From CABMGU01 sp964508495 (GTDB lineage Archaea; Nanobdellota; Nanobdellia; Woesearchaeales; ARS49), in contig CAZDUA010000001.1 of the NCBI GenBank assembly GCA_964508495.1, positions 1 to 49,531 of the forward strand: a DNA stretch of 49,531 nt, written 5' to 3'. The notes below the pieces were generated by a model that saw only the letters and a program-made list of their open reading frames with translations, did no database searches and had not been told where the DNA came from. Made by a program: the position numbers and the translations under genes. This document shows, piece after piece, positions 38,994 to 47,248 of this stretch; the stretch's first letter is position 1, and the number at the start of each line of letters is the position of its first letter.

Positions 38994-40859
38994 TTACTTG
39001 GTGAGGACGATTTGTTTTAGGATGTTTTCTTTTCCTTTCCAGTCTAGTGCTTCTTTCAATACTTCGTCGAGATGCTCGACTGGTATTATCTCTATTTTTG
39101 ACAGTTTTGCCTTGTCTATAATGATGTCCTGTATGTTTGATTTTGGCACTATTGCTCTTTTGATTCCTGCTTCTATTGCCGCTTCAACTTTTGCTGATAC
39201 TCCGCCGACTGGAAGTACTTCTCCACGTACACTCAGACTGCCAGTCATGGCTGTATCCTGCCTTACTGGTACTTCTTTCAGGGCGCTGATGATGGCAACC
39301 GCTACTGCTATGCTTGCGCTGTCTCCTTCAACGCCTTCGTATGTTTGCAAGAATTGAACGTAAATGTCATAATCTTTGATGTCTGTGCTGAAGTATTGTT
39401 TGACTATTGGTGTTACGTTTTTGACCGCTTCTTTTGCTATTATTCCTAGCTTGCCTGTAGCCACTATCTCTTTTTCTTTTCCCCAGCGTCCTACTGCTGC
39501 TTCAATTGGCAATATGATTCCGGAGAATGTTCCTCCTCCACCAATTACTGCCAGGCCGTTGACTCTTCCTACTTGTTTGCCTTCTGTGATTATGACTTCG
39601 TATTCTTTTTTTCGTTCAATGAACTTGTCTGCTATTTGTTGTTCTAATGGCCGTGCTATTTTTTTTGCAGCCATGAAGTGTTCTTTTGTTACAAGTTTTG
39701 ATTTTTTCTCTATTGCTATGTCTCCTGCTGCTCTGATTATTCCGCCGAGTTCTCTTAAGCGCAAAGTCAGATGGCCTTTTCTGTTTGCTAATCTGCGTGC
39801 ATCGTCAATTACCGCGAGTGCTGCTTCTTTGTTGAAGTGTGGTATTTTTTTGTCCCTGACTACTTCTTGTGCGATGAAGCGCGCTATTTTTTCCCTGTTG
39901 TCGTTGTTGTCAGGTATAGTGTCTTTCATGAATATCTCGTAACCATACCCTCTTATTCTGCTTCGCAAAGCAGGGTGCATCTTTTGCACGGTCTCAGTGT
40001 TGCCGGCTGCTACTAGGATGAAATTGCATGGTACTGGTTCTGTTCTTACCATTGCTCCTGCGGATCTTTCGCTTTGTCCTGTGATGGCATACTTGCCTTC
40101 TTGCAGTGACGTCAATAATTCCTGTTGTGTCATTGGGTCTAAAGTGGCAATTTCGTCTATAAATAATACTCCCATGTGTGCTTTGTGGATTATTCCCGCA
40201 ACTACTCTTTCATGTGCTGGTGTTCCTAAACCGCCAGATTGTAATGGGTCGTGTAACACGTCTCCTAATAGTGCTCCGGCGTGTGCTCCTGTTGCGTCCC
40301 AGAATGGTGCTTGTTTTTTGCCGTAATTGTCTACTATGACTTTCGGACCTTCCATTTTTTGCCCGCCCATCGCTCTTCTTCCTAAGCTCATGAACATGAC
40401 GTATGCTGCCAAAAATATCATGCCTCCGAGGAAGAATGCTGCGAACATTACGTCGCTGTTGTAGTGGCTTCTTGCCCACCATGGCATTATCATTGAGGCT
40501 ATTAGTAGTGCGACAAGTACGATGTTTTGTATTTTGAAGAATCCCATGTTTTGGATTCGCGCTTTTGCGACTAAATCTCTTCCTTTGCCTGCTGGTACTG
40601 TTCTGATTAATGGCTGGTTTTCATCGTTTGGATTGAAGAATGCCAGTGTGTCCATTAGTTTCTCTTTTGGCAGGAGTTCTGCCAGTGCCAGTCCTAGCAT
40701 TGATTTTCCTGTGCCTGGCTCTCCTATTAGTAGAACGTGTCTTCTTTGTAGTGCTGCTTTTTTGACTATTTCGCAGGCTTCGTCTTGGCCTATGACTTGG
40801 TCTATTATCTTGTCCGGTATTTTCAGGTCTGCCGTGCTTTTAAAATTTAACTCTGCCAT
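38994..40859 (-). CDS. lonB: Membrane-anchored Lon protease (LonB)
   Basis: The 621 aa protein is archaeal LonB: Walker A GEPGTGKS (residues 46-53), two transmembrane helices inserted in the AAA+ domain (about 126-175), Walker B LFIDEIATLD, a LonB sensor region, and the peptidase domain with the catalytic Ser514 in EGDSASIAV and Lys557 in GGVSAKVEAA, spaced 43 residues as in other Lon enzymes. It degrades misfolded and regulatory proteins at the membrane. Length is normal. Confidence 0.96.
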   Translation of the reverse strand: MAELNFKSTADLKIPDKIIDQVIGQDEACEIVKKAALQRRHVLLIGEPGTGKSMLGLALAELLPKEKLMDTLAFFNPNDENQPLIRTVPAGKGRDLVAKARIQNMGFFKIQNIVLVALLIASMIMPWWARSHYNSDVMFAAFFLGGMIFLAAYVMFMSLGRRAMGGQKMEGPKVIVDNYGKKQAPFWDATGAHAGALLGDVLHDPLQSGGLGTPAHERVVAGIIHKAHMGVLFIDEIATLDPMTQQELLTSLQEGKYAITGQSERSAGAMVRTEPVPCNFILVAAGNTETVQKMHPALRSRIRGYGYEIFMKDTIPDNNDNREKIARFIAQEVVRDKKIPHFNKEAALAVIDDARRLANRKGHLTLRLRELGGIIRAAGDIAIEKKSKLVTKEHFMAAKKIARPLEQQIADKFIERKKEYEVIITEGKQVGRVNGLAVIGGGGTFSGIILPIEAAVGRWGKEKEIVATGKLGIIAKEAVKNVTPIVKQYFSTDIKDYDIYVQFLQTYEGVEGDSASIAVAVAIISALKEVPVRQDTAMTGSLSVRGEVLPVGGVSAKVEAAIEAGIKRAIVPKSNIQDIIIDKAKLSKIEIIPVEHLDEVLKEALDWKGKENILKQIVLTK

Positions 40860-40914
40860 GTCCCCGAGTGCTATCCTCGTCTATTCCTTTATAAAGCTTA
40901 TGTACGAGTTAATT

Positions 40915-40952
40915 GTCACTATGAAGTGACTACAGAACGAAAGATTTATATA
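40915..40952 (+). promoter_or_regulatory. Promoter of the 41 kb operon with inverted repeat and TATA
   Basis: GTCACTATGAAGTGAC (40915-40930) is a 6-4-6 inverted repeat that contains the AGTGACTACA word (40925-40934) also found in the 34.2 kb divergent promoter. The TATA box tttatata (40944-40952) lies about 26 nt before the ATG at 40976, so the message is probably leaderless. Confidence 0.55.
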
Positions 40953-40975
40953 GTCTGAAGGCAACATATTCTACT

Positions 40976-42202
40976 ATGAGCTTGATGCAAAGAAGGGGTA
41001 TATTGGACTCATTTGAAGGCCTTGTGCAGTACGTTAGAGAAATCGCTAATGTTGAAGATTCTGAAATACGCAAAATTGTTGAAAACGCTAAAGCTGAGCT
41101 TGCCAAGGATCAGGCAAAACGCGGCCATGATCTCACTTCCAAGTTTTCTATGACTGAGGAAGACCAGGCAGAGCTTTGGGAATTAGAGCGTGAAATGCAC
41201 TCTATGGAATCAAAGCGCACTCAGGCAGCAATGCAGCCTTATCTATTGAGGGGCGCTAGAAATTTTATTGTTGAGCAGAAGACCCAGCTCGAAAAAAAGC
41301 AGGAAGGTCTCAAACAGCATTACACGTCTCAAAAAGCGGCTACAAGAATGCTCGAGTTCATTATAGGTGCCGACGAGCAAGTCAATTTTGATAAAAGATG
41401 CGTTAAGGTTTTGGAAGCTGAAAGCGCTGATGTTCATATGATGTATGAGATTCTCAAGAGGGTTAGTTATAACTTTGAATCTTTCAGGGACAGCACTATT
41501 GGAGACTTAGTCTCAGGAATTCGTCTGATGAACGAGGATCCTAAATTGGCAGCTCAAAAGCTCGTCTCATATGCTGATAGGCTTGGCAAATTGCAAAAAG
41601 CGTATTGTTCAGTTCTTATTTCAGAGGCGGTTAAAAAATTGGCTGATTTGGATGAAAAAATCAAGACGGCAGATGCTAAAGCGGCTGAAGTTTGGGATGC
41701 TATTGTCAAAGAGTTGAGTCCAAAACAGCAAGAGCGTCATAGTTTGGTTCAAAACGCAAAGTCTCCTCTTGAACAAATGTCTCCTAAGGATCGTGTTGTG
41801 TTATACAATAAAGCCGTTTCAGACTCTTCATTTAGGCATTCTTATGATTCTTACAAGCGTGCTGCTTTGAATACCAAAGAAGATAAAATTGATGGATTGC
41901 GTGAAGCGGAATTCGTCCAGCTGTTTGTTAATTATATGAATGGCGATGCTAAGATTATACCTGGAATTGGAAATCCTGTTGAGCAGTTGAAAAAAACTAA
42001 TGCGTGGGCTTACTTATTATTTAATGTTGACAACAAGCCTAAATTGAAGGCTGATAACGGTCCTTTGAGCATTGAAGATTTGTTCTTGATTGAGAAGGGA
42101 AATCCTGCTCCTGTAGAGCAAAAGCCTGAGAGTCCTGGTGCAGCTCAATATAAGGCACCGCCAGGAATGTTTAAAAAACTGTTTGGTTATTTTTTTGAGT
42201 GA
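40976..42202 (+). CDS. Unknown helical protein, 41 kb operon
   Basis: The 408 aa protein is mostly helical with charged coiled-coil segments (about residues 30-130) and a Pro-rich end leading to a short hydrophobic/aromatic tail (FKKLFGYFFE) that may touch the membrane. No catalytic motif is recognised. Its promoter shares a 10-mer with the envelope block. It is followed by a phosphoesterase gene after 8 bp, within one operon. Function unknown. Confidence 0.68.
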   Translation: MSLMQRRGILDSFEGLVQYVREIANVEDSEIRKIVENAKAELAKDQAKRGHDLTSKFSMTEEDQAELWELEREMHSMESKRTQAAMQPYLLRGARNFIVEQKTQLEKKQEGLKQHYTSQKAATRMLEFIIGADEQVNFDKRCVKVLEAESADVHMMYEILKRVSYNFESFRDSTIGDLVSGIRLMNEDPKLAAQKLVSYADRLGKLQKAYCSVLISEAVKKLADLDEKIKTADAKAAEVWDAIVKELSPKQQERHSLVQNAKSPLEQMSPKDRVVLYNKAVSDSSFRHSYDSYKRAALNTKEDKIDGLREAEFVQLFVNYMNGDAKIIPGIGNPVEQLKKTNAWAYLLFNVDNKPKLKADNGPLSIEDLFLIEKGNPAPVEQKPESPGAAQYKAPPGMFKKLFGYFFE

Positions 42203-42210
42203 GGTAAACG

Positions 42211-43386
42211 ATGGGCTACGCGCGCATTTTGCAAGCATCTGACATTCATGAATCAGATAGTTATAATCTTCCTAAGTATAAGCACATTAGAGATTTAGCC
42301 AATCGTGAAAGGGTTGATGCTGTTGTTCTTGCTGGTGACTTTTTTGGCGCTCAGGAATTAAAGCCTATTTTGCAAGTTCATAATGAGGGTGTTGCGCGTT
42401 TGATGGATTGGATTCCCAGAAAAGACCGTTATGTCATGGAGCTCGGCCTCGAGGTCAAGCTTTCCGGCGGTATTGATCACATCAAGGCAGACATTAATTC
42501 TCCTGAGACTGATACAGACTCAAAGAAAGAGCTTGAAACGCTGGCTAAGAGGTATGATAAAAACAAAACAGCAATTGAGGCCGCACAATCAAAGTATGCT
42601 AGGCATGTTGCGTTTAACAAGAAATGGATGGATGACGAAATTCAGGAAGTTAGGAAAGAGCTTGATAAGGACGTGTTTTATCGCTGCAAGCGTTTGGACA
42701 AAGTCCTTGAAGGAATTAATTGTCCGGTTTATGCTGTTCGTGGCAACTGGGAGACTGACCGTTTTGCAAAATACAATTGGAAAAAAATGAAGTTCTTGGA
42801 AAAAGGTGACGTTGTTAATTTGAAGGGCATTAGGATTGCCGGAGCTCCTAACTGGTATGAACAACTTGCTCGTATGCCTGATGAAGATTACAAGGACATG
42901 GAAGAGGATATTGCGTGGGGCGGTAACACTTATGCTTCAAGTAAGGCGTTTGACATTTTTATTGAGAAACACGGAAGCCCTCAGGACAAGCAGATTTGGA
43001 ATGAGCATCGTCTTGCTCCTGAAGCGTTTTTGAGGGAGAACGCTCCTTTTAATCGTCTTGTTGGGCAGGAAATTGATTTGCTTGTAACCCACAAAGGTCC
43101 GCATAATCTTGCTGTTGAAGGCAGGAAGAATTATGGTTCCGGTGTTGGTTTGGAAGCTATTGTAAGGCTCGCACAGCCTAAAATAATCACTGGCGGGCAC
43201 ATTCACGGTAAGGGTCTTGCCGGCAAGTTAAAAGTTGATGATGAATATTCATATCAATTCGTCCGTACTTCTGATGAGGTCATGACGGTTTTAAATATCG
43301 ATACTGAGACAAAAGAAATAGCGCAAAATGGCGTTCAGGTTTTCAGATGGCCTGATACTGTAAGATACGAGCCTTCGAACAATTAG
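42211..43386 (+). CDS. Calcineurin-like metallophosphoesterase with large insert
   Basis: The 391 aa protein has the dimetal phosphoesterase motifs: SDIH (Asp11, His13), GDFF (Gly42, Asp43), GNWE (178-181, where GNHE is usual), VTHKGP and GGHIHG. About 130 residues, including a charged helical stretch (about 95-155), separate the GD and GN blocks, far more than in typical members. A GAGGT site lies before the start. It probably hydrolyses a phosphodiester or phosphomonoester; the substrate is unknown. The gene ends in a four-base convergent overlap. Confidence 0.85.
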   Translation: MGYARILQASDIHESDSYNLPKYKHIRDLANRERVDAVVLAGDFFGAQELKPILQVHNEGVARLMDWIPRKDRYVMELGLEVKLSGGIDHIKADINSPETDTDSKKELETLAKRYDKNKTAIEAAQSKYARHVAFNKKWMDDEIQEVRKELDKDVFYRCKRLDKVLEGINCPVYAVRGNWETDRFAKYNWKKMKFLEKGDVVNLKGIRIAGAPNWYEQLARMPDEDYKDMEEDIAWGGNTYASSKAFDIFIEKHGSPQDKQIWNEHRLAPEAFLRENAPFNRLVGQEIDLLVTHKGPHNLAVEGRKNYGSGVGLEAIVRLAQPKIITGGHIHGKGLAGKLKVDDEYSYQFVRTSDEVMTVLNIDTETKEIAQNGVQVFRWPDTVRYEPSNN

Positions 43387-43946
43387 AGTTCTTGCTGGCC
43401 TTGTGCTGAAGCGCGACCGCCTTGTTGTGGCCCGCCTGTTGCAGCTGCTGGTTTTGATTTTTTCTTCTCTTTTTTGAAGATGTAATATATTATGAACACT
43501 ATTGCTGCCATTATTGCCAGTGGCAGTATGAACCCGCTCCAGAACGCGCTTTCTTTTATTATTCCTGCTCTGACGAGTCCTAGGAAAACGAATATGACGA
43601 TGAATATTGTCATTAGTGCTACGAATATTTTGTTCTTGCTTCCTACTTCTGCTCCTGCTATGCCGAATACGAGAGCGAGCAGTAGTCCTATGACTAATAT
43701 CAGTACAAAGTAAGTCAGTATTATGTTTAGCGTTCCTATCAGATTGACTGTCAGCACTGCGAAGAATCCCATTACGAATGCTACCATGGCGTTTATTTTC
43801 TTTTTCGGCTTTCCGTTTATTTCTGTGCCAAACACTTGTGTGTTCTGTAGTACTGCGTAAGTTATTGTGAATACTAGAATGAATGGGAGTATTACGTCAA
43901 CTAGTCCTATGTCAACGAGCAGTTGAAAGGCGTCTTGGTATGGCAT
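43383..43946 (-). CDS. Multi-spanning membrane protein
   Basis: The 187 aa protein has about five transmembrane helices and a basic, Gly/Gln-rich cytosolic tail (about residues 160-187). The N-terminus has VILPFILVFTITYAVLQNTQVFG. No family is recognised with certainty; similar proteins are common in small-genome archaea (general impression). It stands alone with overlap to the convergent phosphoesterase gene. Confidence 0.65.
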   Translation of the reverse strand: MPYQDAFQLLVDIGLVDVILPFILVFTITYAVLQNTQVFGTEINGKPKKKINAMVAFVMGFFAVLTVNLIGTLNIILTYFVLILVIGLLLALVFGIAGAEVGSKNKIFVALMTIFIVIFVFLGLVRAGIIKESAFWSGFILPLAIMAAIVFIIYYIFKKEKKKSKPAAATGGPQQGGRASAQGQQEL

Positions 43947-43978
43947 GTGCTTTCTAATCAGAACTCATTATAAAAAGG

Positions 43979-44782
43979 TTACTCATAAGGCCTGCAGATG
44001 TCGTAGAACGCGCATTGTCCTGTGCTCCACTTGCATAACGGGCTTGGCTGTTTTGGGTAATGGTTTATGTCTTCTGTTTGTGTTTTTTCATGAACGTGGT
44101 GTATTTCTTTTTCAGCCATTTTTAGTAATTCCTCGTCTACTTCTATGAGTGTTTCTCTTCCTCTCAAGAAGTATACTCCGGCTTGTTTTGGCATTACTCC
44201 GTGCTTGTCGTAATATAGCAATGAATAAATGCCTAGCTGCAATAAGTGTTCGTTAATGTTTTGTGATGCTGAGGTTTTATAATCCATCAGGCGTACGGTT
44301 CCGTCGCCGTTGTGCTCAATAGCGTCAATAATTCCTTTTGCGTGGTATTTTTCTGAAACAAACATTAACTCTCGTATCGGAATTAGTTTTTTGAATCGTT
44401 CTTGGAATGTTCCTTCTTTGTCTTCGAGTTTTCTACAAAATAGTTCGAGCCAGTTGAACAGCATCATCAGTGTTTCTTCGAAATAGTGTACTTTCTTGTC
44501 TTGTGTCAGTTCTAGTTTGTCTAATTGTGGCGTGTAATGTTGCCATTCTTTCAGCATTAGTTTTTGCATTACGAGTCTTAAGTACGGCCCATAATCGTCT
44601 ATTGTCATAAGACTTATATCAATATCAAAGAAGTGCTCGAGAACCGAGTGCGCAATATTTCCTCTTAATGTGTGTATGTTTGGCGGCTGTTCTAGTTCTA
44701 AGATGTATGAGTAATAGTATTTTCTCGGGCACTGCTTGTAGGTCTTGATAGAGCTTGGACTCTGCACCTTTTTTTCTTTCAT
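43979..44782 (-). CDS. RecB-family PD-(D/E)XK nuclease with Fe-S cysteines
   Basis: The 267 aa protein has the RecB-type nuclease pattern: SSIKTYKQCPRKYYYSYI at the start, an early His (TLRGNIAHSVLEHFF), GIIDAIE with the catalytic Asp, RLMDYKTS (Asp, Lys) and LQLGIYSLLYY, ending with PLCKWSTGQCAFYDIC. The four cysteines (one N-terminal, three C-terminal) fit a 4Fe-4S cluster as in Cas4 and AddB. It lacks a CRISPR context, so it is more likely a DNA-repair or recombination nuclease. A single-gene unit next to the tRNA. Confidence 0.88.
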   Translation of the reverse strand: MKEKKVQSPSSIKTYKQCPRKYYYSYILELEQPPNIHTLRGNIAHSVLEHFFDIDISLMTIDDYGPYLRLVMQKLMLKEWQHYTPQLDKLELTQDKKVHYFEETLMMLFNWLELFCRKLEDKEGTFQERFKKLIPIRELMFVSEKYHAKGIIDAIEHNGDGTVRLMDYKTSASQNINEHLLQLGIYSLLYYDKHGVMPKQAGVYFLRGRETLIEVDEELLKMAEKEIHHVHEKTQTEDINHYPKQPSPLCKWSTGQCAFYDICRPYE

Positions 44783-44885
44783 TTAATAAAATGGAAAAAT
44801 ATAACGTATTTATGCTTTTAGGTTGCAGAGTTGGAAAGTTTTCGAGAAAGGTTATAATAATTCCAGCTTTTTCAGCGATACGAAT

Positions 44886-44893
44886 GTTAATAA
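44886..44893 (+). promoter_or_regulatory. TATA box for the tRNA
   Basis: gttaataa lies about 26 nt before the mature tRNA 5' end at 44915, matching the spacing of archaeal tRNA promoters. No other promoter-like element is seen between the tRNA and the downstream gene. Confidence 0.45.
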
Positions 44894-44914
44894 GTTCTGC
44901 TTAAAGAAAAATGC

Positions 44915-45029
44915 GCCGGCGTTGGGCAACACGGTTGCCTGCCAGACTCAACCTCTGGTGTCTGAAAGGACCTCGGGGTTCAAAAGCTTTGCGGTTTGGG
45001 CCGGGAGCATGAAACTCCCCGCGCCGGCG
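44915..45029 (+). tRNA. tRNA-Leu(CAA), type II, with a 31-nt intron in the T-loop
   Basis: The acceptor stem pairs GCCGGCG (44915-44921) with CGCCGGC (45022-45028). The D arm pairs GGGC with GCCU. The anticodon stem is CCAGA/TCTGG with loop CTCAACC, giving anticodon CAA (44949-44951). A type II variable arm GTCT-GAAA-GGAC follows. The T stem CGGGG (44974-44978) pairs with CCCCG (45017-45021). Removing 44985-45015 leaves the loop TTCAAAT, the archaeal consensus. TTCA and TGAA could form the central helix of a relaxed bulge-helix-bulge. Oddities: C37 rather than a purine, U21 rather than A, and G73 where leucine tRNAs carry A. Confidence 0.75.
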
Positions 45030-45036
45030 CCCTCCC

Positions 45037-45321
45037 ATGAACCGTAAAACTCTGCTTATTATCTCATTGGCAATTTCAATTAGTGGCATCATCGCTCTTT
45101 TTTTCCTTAAGCCTGATGTTTCTCCTCAGTATTTGCAGTTGACTGGTTATGTGAAACATGTTTATCAGAAGGAGAACGTTGCTTTCATTAGTTTTGTTCC
45201 TGATAATTTGACTGTTGTCTCTTTTGACAAAGTGAATGTTGAACCCGGAGAACATACTTTGATTGGTCGTTTGCAGCAGTATGAAGGAAGAGTTGAATTT
45301 ATTGTTGAAGAAATCAGATGA
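45037..45321 (+). CDS. Membrane-anchored small beta (OB-like) protein
   Basis: The 94 aa protein has one N-terminal hydrophobic helix (about residues 6-25) and about 65 extracellular residues with alternating strand patterns (LQLTGYVKHV, VAFISFVPDNLTVVSFDKVNVEPGEHTLIGRLQQYEGRVEF) like an OB-fold. Its ATG lies seven bases after the tRNA 3' end, so the message probably arises by tRNA end processing of a shared transcript. It overlaps the convergent cyclase gene by 8 bp. Confidence 0.68.
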   Translation: MNRKTLLIISLAISISGIIALFFLKPDVSPQYLQLTGYVKHVYQKENVAFISFVPDNLTVVSFDKVNVEPGEHTLIGRLQQYEGRVEFIVEEIR

Positions 45322-45961
45322 ACAGGTCTGCAAACAACACGTATCTCAATATCAGATAGACCGCTAGTGCGATTAATCCCAATAATATTAGTCGTTTGAA
45401 GAATGTTGCTATCATTCTTCTGCGTCTGAGAATTTCGTCGTATGCGCTTTTTACTCTGAATAGTCTTATCGGGTATTTCATGCCTTTCAAAGTGCGTAGT
45501 CCGAGGTGTATGTATGGCACTTCTCTTTTGTTCATCGCCGAGAATACTGCTTCGCTGAATACTATTTGGTCTTGCCCGGCTACTCCTTCTATTCTTGATG
45601 CTGTGTTGACTGCTTCTCCATAAACGTCATCTTTTCTTATGACTACTTCGCCGGTGTGGAGTGCTACTCTGATGTGCATTGGTCTTTTTGATGTTTTGTT
45701 GTATTGTTGGAAGGTGTTTTGCAGTGACATTCCGCATAGTACTGCATTTGTTGGTGATTTGAATGTTATCAGGAACGCGTCTCCTATTTTCTTGATTACT
45801 TTTCCTTCAAATTTTTCAAACAGTGGCAGCGAGATGTCATCGAATATGTCGTGCAGTTTGCTGAACTCTTCCCGGCTCAACTGCATGGTTGTTTTTGTGT
45901 AGCCAACAATATCTATGAACATTACTGTTAGAACTTCTGAGTTAACGCTTCTTCCTACCAT
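45314..45961 (-). CDS. Class III adenylate/guanylate cyclase with C-terminal membrane anchor
   Basis: The 215 aa protein has a class III cyclase domain: VMFIDIVGYTKTT with metal-binding Asp17, GKVIKKIGDAFLITF with Asp61 and nearby Lys, and VYGEAVNTASRIEG with Asn119 and Arg123 (transition-state residues). A C-terminal hydrophobic helix (about residues 187-208) anchors it. Adenylate versus guanylate specificity cannot be settled from the residues alone. Class III cyclases are uncommon in archaea. The catalytic part is presumably cytosolic. Confidence 0.88.
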   Translation of the reverse strand: MVGRSVNSEVLTVMFIDIVGYTKTTMQLSREEFSKLHDIFDDISLPLFEKFEGKVIKKIGDAFLITFKSPTNAVLCGMSLQNTFQQYNKTSKRPMHIRVALHTGEVVIRKDDVYGEAVNTASRIEGVAGQDQIVFSEAVFSAMNKREVPYIHLGLRTLKGMKYPIRLFRVKSAYDEILRRRRMIATFFKRLILLGLIALAVYLILRYVLFADLFI

Positions 45962-46069
45962 TGTATATAGTCGTGGAAACTGTTGGTTTATAAATATTAC
46001 ACCTTGTTCCGTAATACTTACGGAAACTAGCTATTAAGGCATATTAATCAGCGTTTTCTTCTATTGTTG

Positions 46070-47215
46070 ATGTTGTTCGCAGTTTTGATTGGTATTATTG
46101 TAGGAATTATTGCCGGCCTTCTTCCGGGCCTGCATACTAATCTCGTTGCTGTTTTTATTGCCGGGTTGCATCTTGACGTTTGGTTTTCTTCAGTTTTGCT
46201 TGTCGCAGTTGCAATTTCTCGTTCTGTGGTTGATGCTGTTCCGGCTGTTTTTCTTGGCGCGTCAGAGGATGTTATGGCGTTGCTTCCAGGTCATAAATTA
46301 TTGAGTAAAGGTTATGGTATTGAGGCAGTGAAGTTTTGTGTTGTTGGCAGTGTAATGGGCGTGTTGTTCGGAGTTCTTCTTTTGCCTGTTTTCTTGTTTA
46401 GTTTTCCTTTTATCTTTTCTGCTCTCCGTCCTTTTCTTTTTTGGATTATTCTGACTCTGATAATTATTCTGTTATGCCGTGATTCCTTTTGGGGCGTTGT
46501 CGTTTTTTCATTGTCAGGCATTCTTGGTCTTATCATCTTAAATAGTGTTCGCGAGCCGTTATTCCCTCTTCTATCGGGCTTGTTTGGCGCGAGCAGTCTT
46601 GTGATGTCCTTGTTTAATAAGTTTGAAGTTCCTGTTCAGTTTGATACTGATGTTGTTAATTTGCCCAAGGCTTCTTTGTTTGGCGCCATTTTTTCAGGCG
46701 TTTTTGCTGGAAGTATAGTCACTTTATTTCCTGGTCTTGGACCATCTCAGGCCGCTGCGCTGGCGCAGTTTAAAAGAACTAAGCCGCTGAATTTTCTTGT
46801 GATGGTTGGCGCTCTTGGCACTGTTGATGTTTTGATTTCTCTTGTGACTTTTTTCTCTATCGGCAAGGCTAGGAATGGCGCGGTTGTTGTTATTGAGCAA
46901 TTGCTCGGCGATATTTCAAGGCCTGTTCTGTTTTCTTTAATCGCGGTTGCTTGTGTTGCTGTTGGTTTTTCCGCGATTGGCGCAATTGCTTTTTCAAAAT
47001 GGTATGCTTTTTTTGTTGAACGGGTTGATTATTGGCTGTTGTCTTCAGTCATTCTTGTGATCCTGCTCGTGATGAGCGTTGTCATTTCAGGCTGGCTTGG
47101 CCTTCTTGTTTTCCTTACGGCGACATTTGCCGGTCTCATCGCTCCATTAACGCGTGTTTCAAGAAGTCATGCGATGGGGTGTCTGTTAATTCCTACTTTG
47201 CTGTTGTTATGGTAA
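46070..47215 (+). CDS. DUF112/TctA-like membrane transporter
   Basis: The 381 aa polytopic protein has two copies of the signature seen in the TctA/DUF112 family: GLLPGLHTN near residue 20 and LFPGLGPSQAAALAQF in the second half, consistent with an internally duplicated transporter. Bacterial relatives carry tricarboxylates with a periplasmic binding protein; archaeal members usually lack partners and their substrates are unknown. About ten transmembrane helices. I use the ATG at 46070; the frame upstream starts at TTG. No clear Shine-Dalgarno. Confidence 0.82.
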   Translation: MLFAVLIGIIVGIIAGLLPGLHTNLVAVFIAGLHLDVWFSSVLLVAVAISRSVVDAVPAVFLGASEDVMALLPGHKLLSKGYGIEAVKFCVVGSVMGVLFGVLLLPVFLFSFPFIFSALRPFLFWIILTLIIILLCRDSFWGVVVFSLSGILGLIILNSVREPLFPLLSGLFGASSLVMSLFNKFEVPVQFDTDVVNLPKASLFGAIFSGVFAGSIVTLFPGLGPSQAAALAQFKRTKPLNFLVMVGALGTVDVLISLVTFFSIGKARNGAVVVIEQLLGDISRPVLFSLIAVACVAVGFSAIGAIAFSKWYAFFVERVDYWLLSSVILVILLVMSVVISGWLGLLVFLTATFAGLIAPLTRVSRSHAMGCLLIPTLLLLW

Positions 47216-47216
47216 T

Positions 47217-47226
47217 CTTTATAAAC
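47217..47226 (+). promoter_or_regulatory. TATA box for L35ae
   Basis: ctttataaac lies about 26-30 nt before the ATG of the L35ae gene at 47249, right after the transporter stop, giving a leaderless message. Confidence 0.5.
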
Positions 47227-47248
47227 CCCCTATTATCCCTTCGTCGGT

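Noticed and set aside
43979..44782. A Cas4 gene
   Set aside because: The nuclease motifs and cysteines fit Cas4-like proteins, but no CRISPR array or other cas gene is present, so only a RecB-family call is made.
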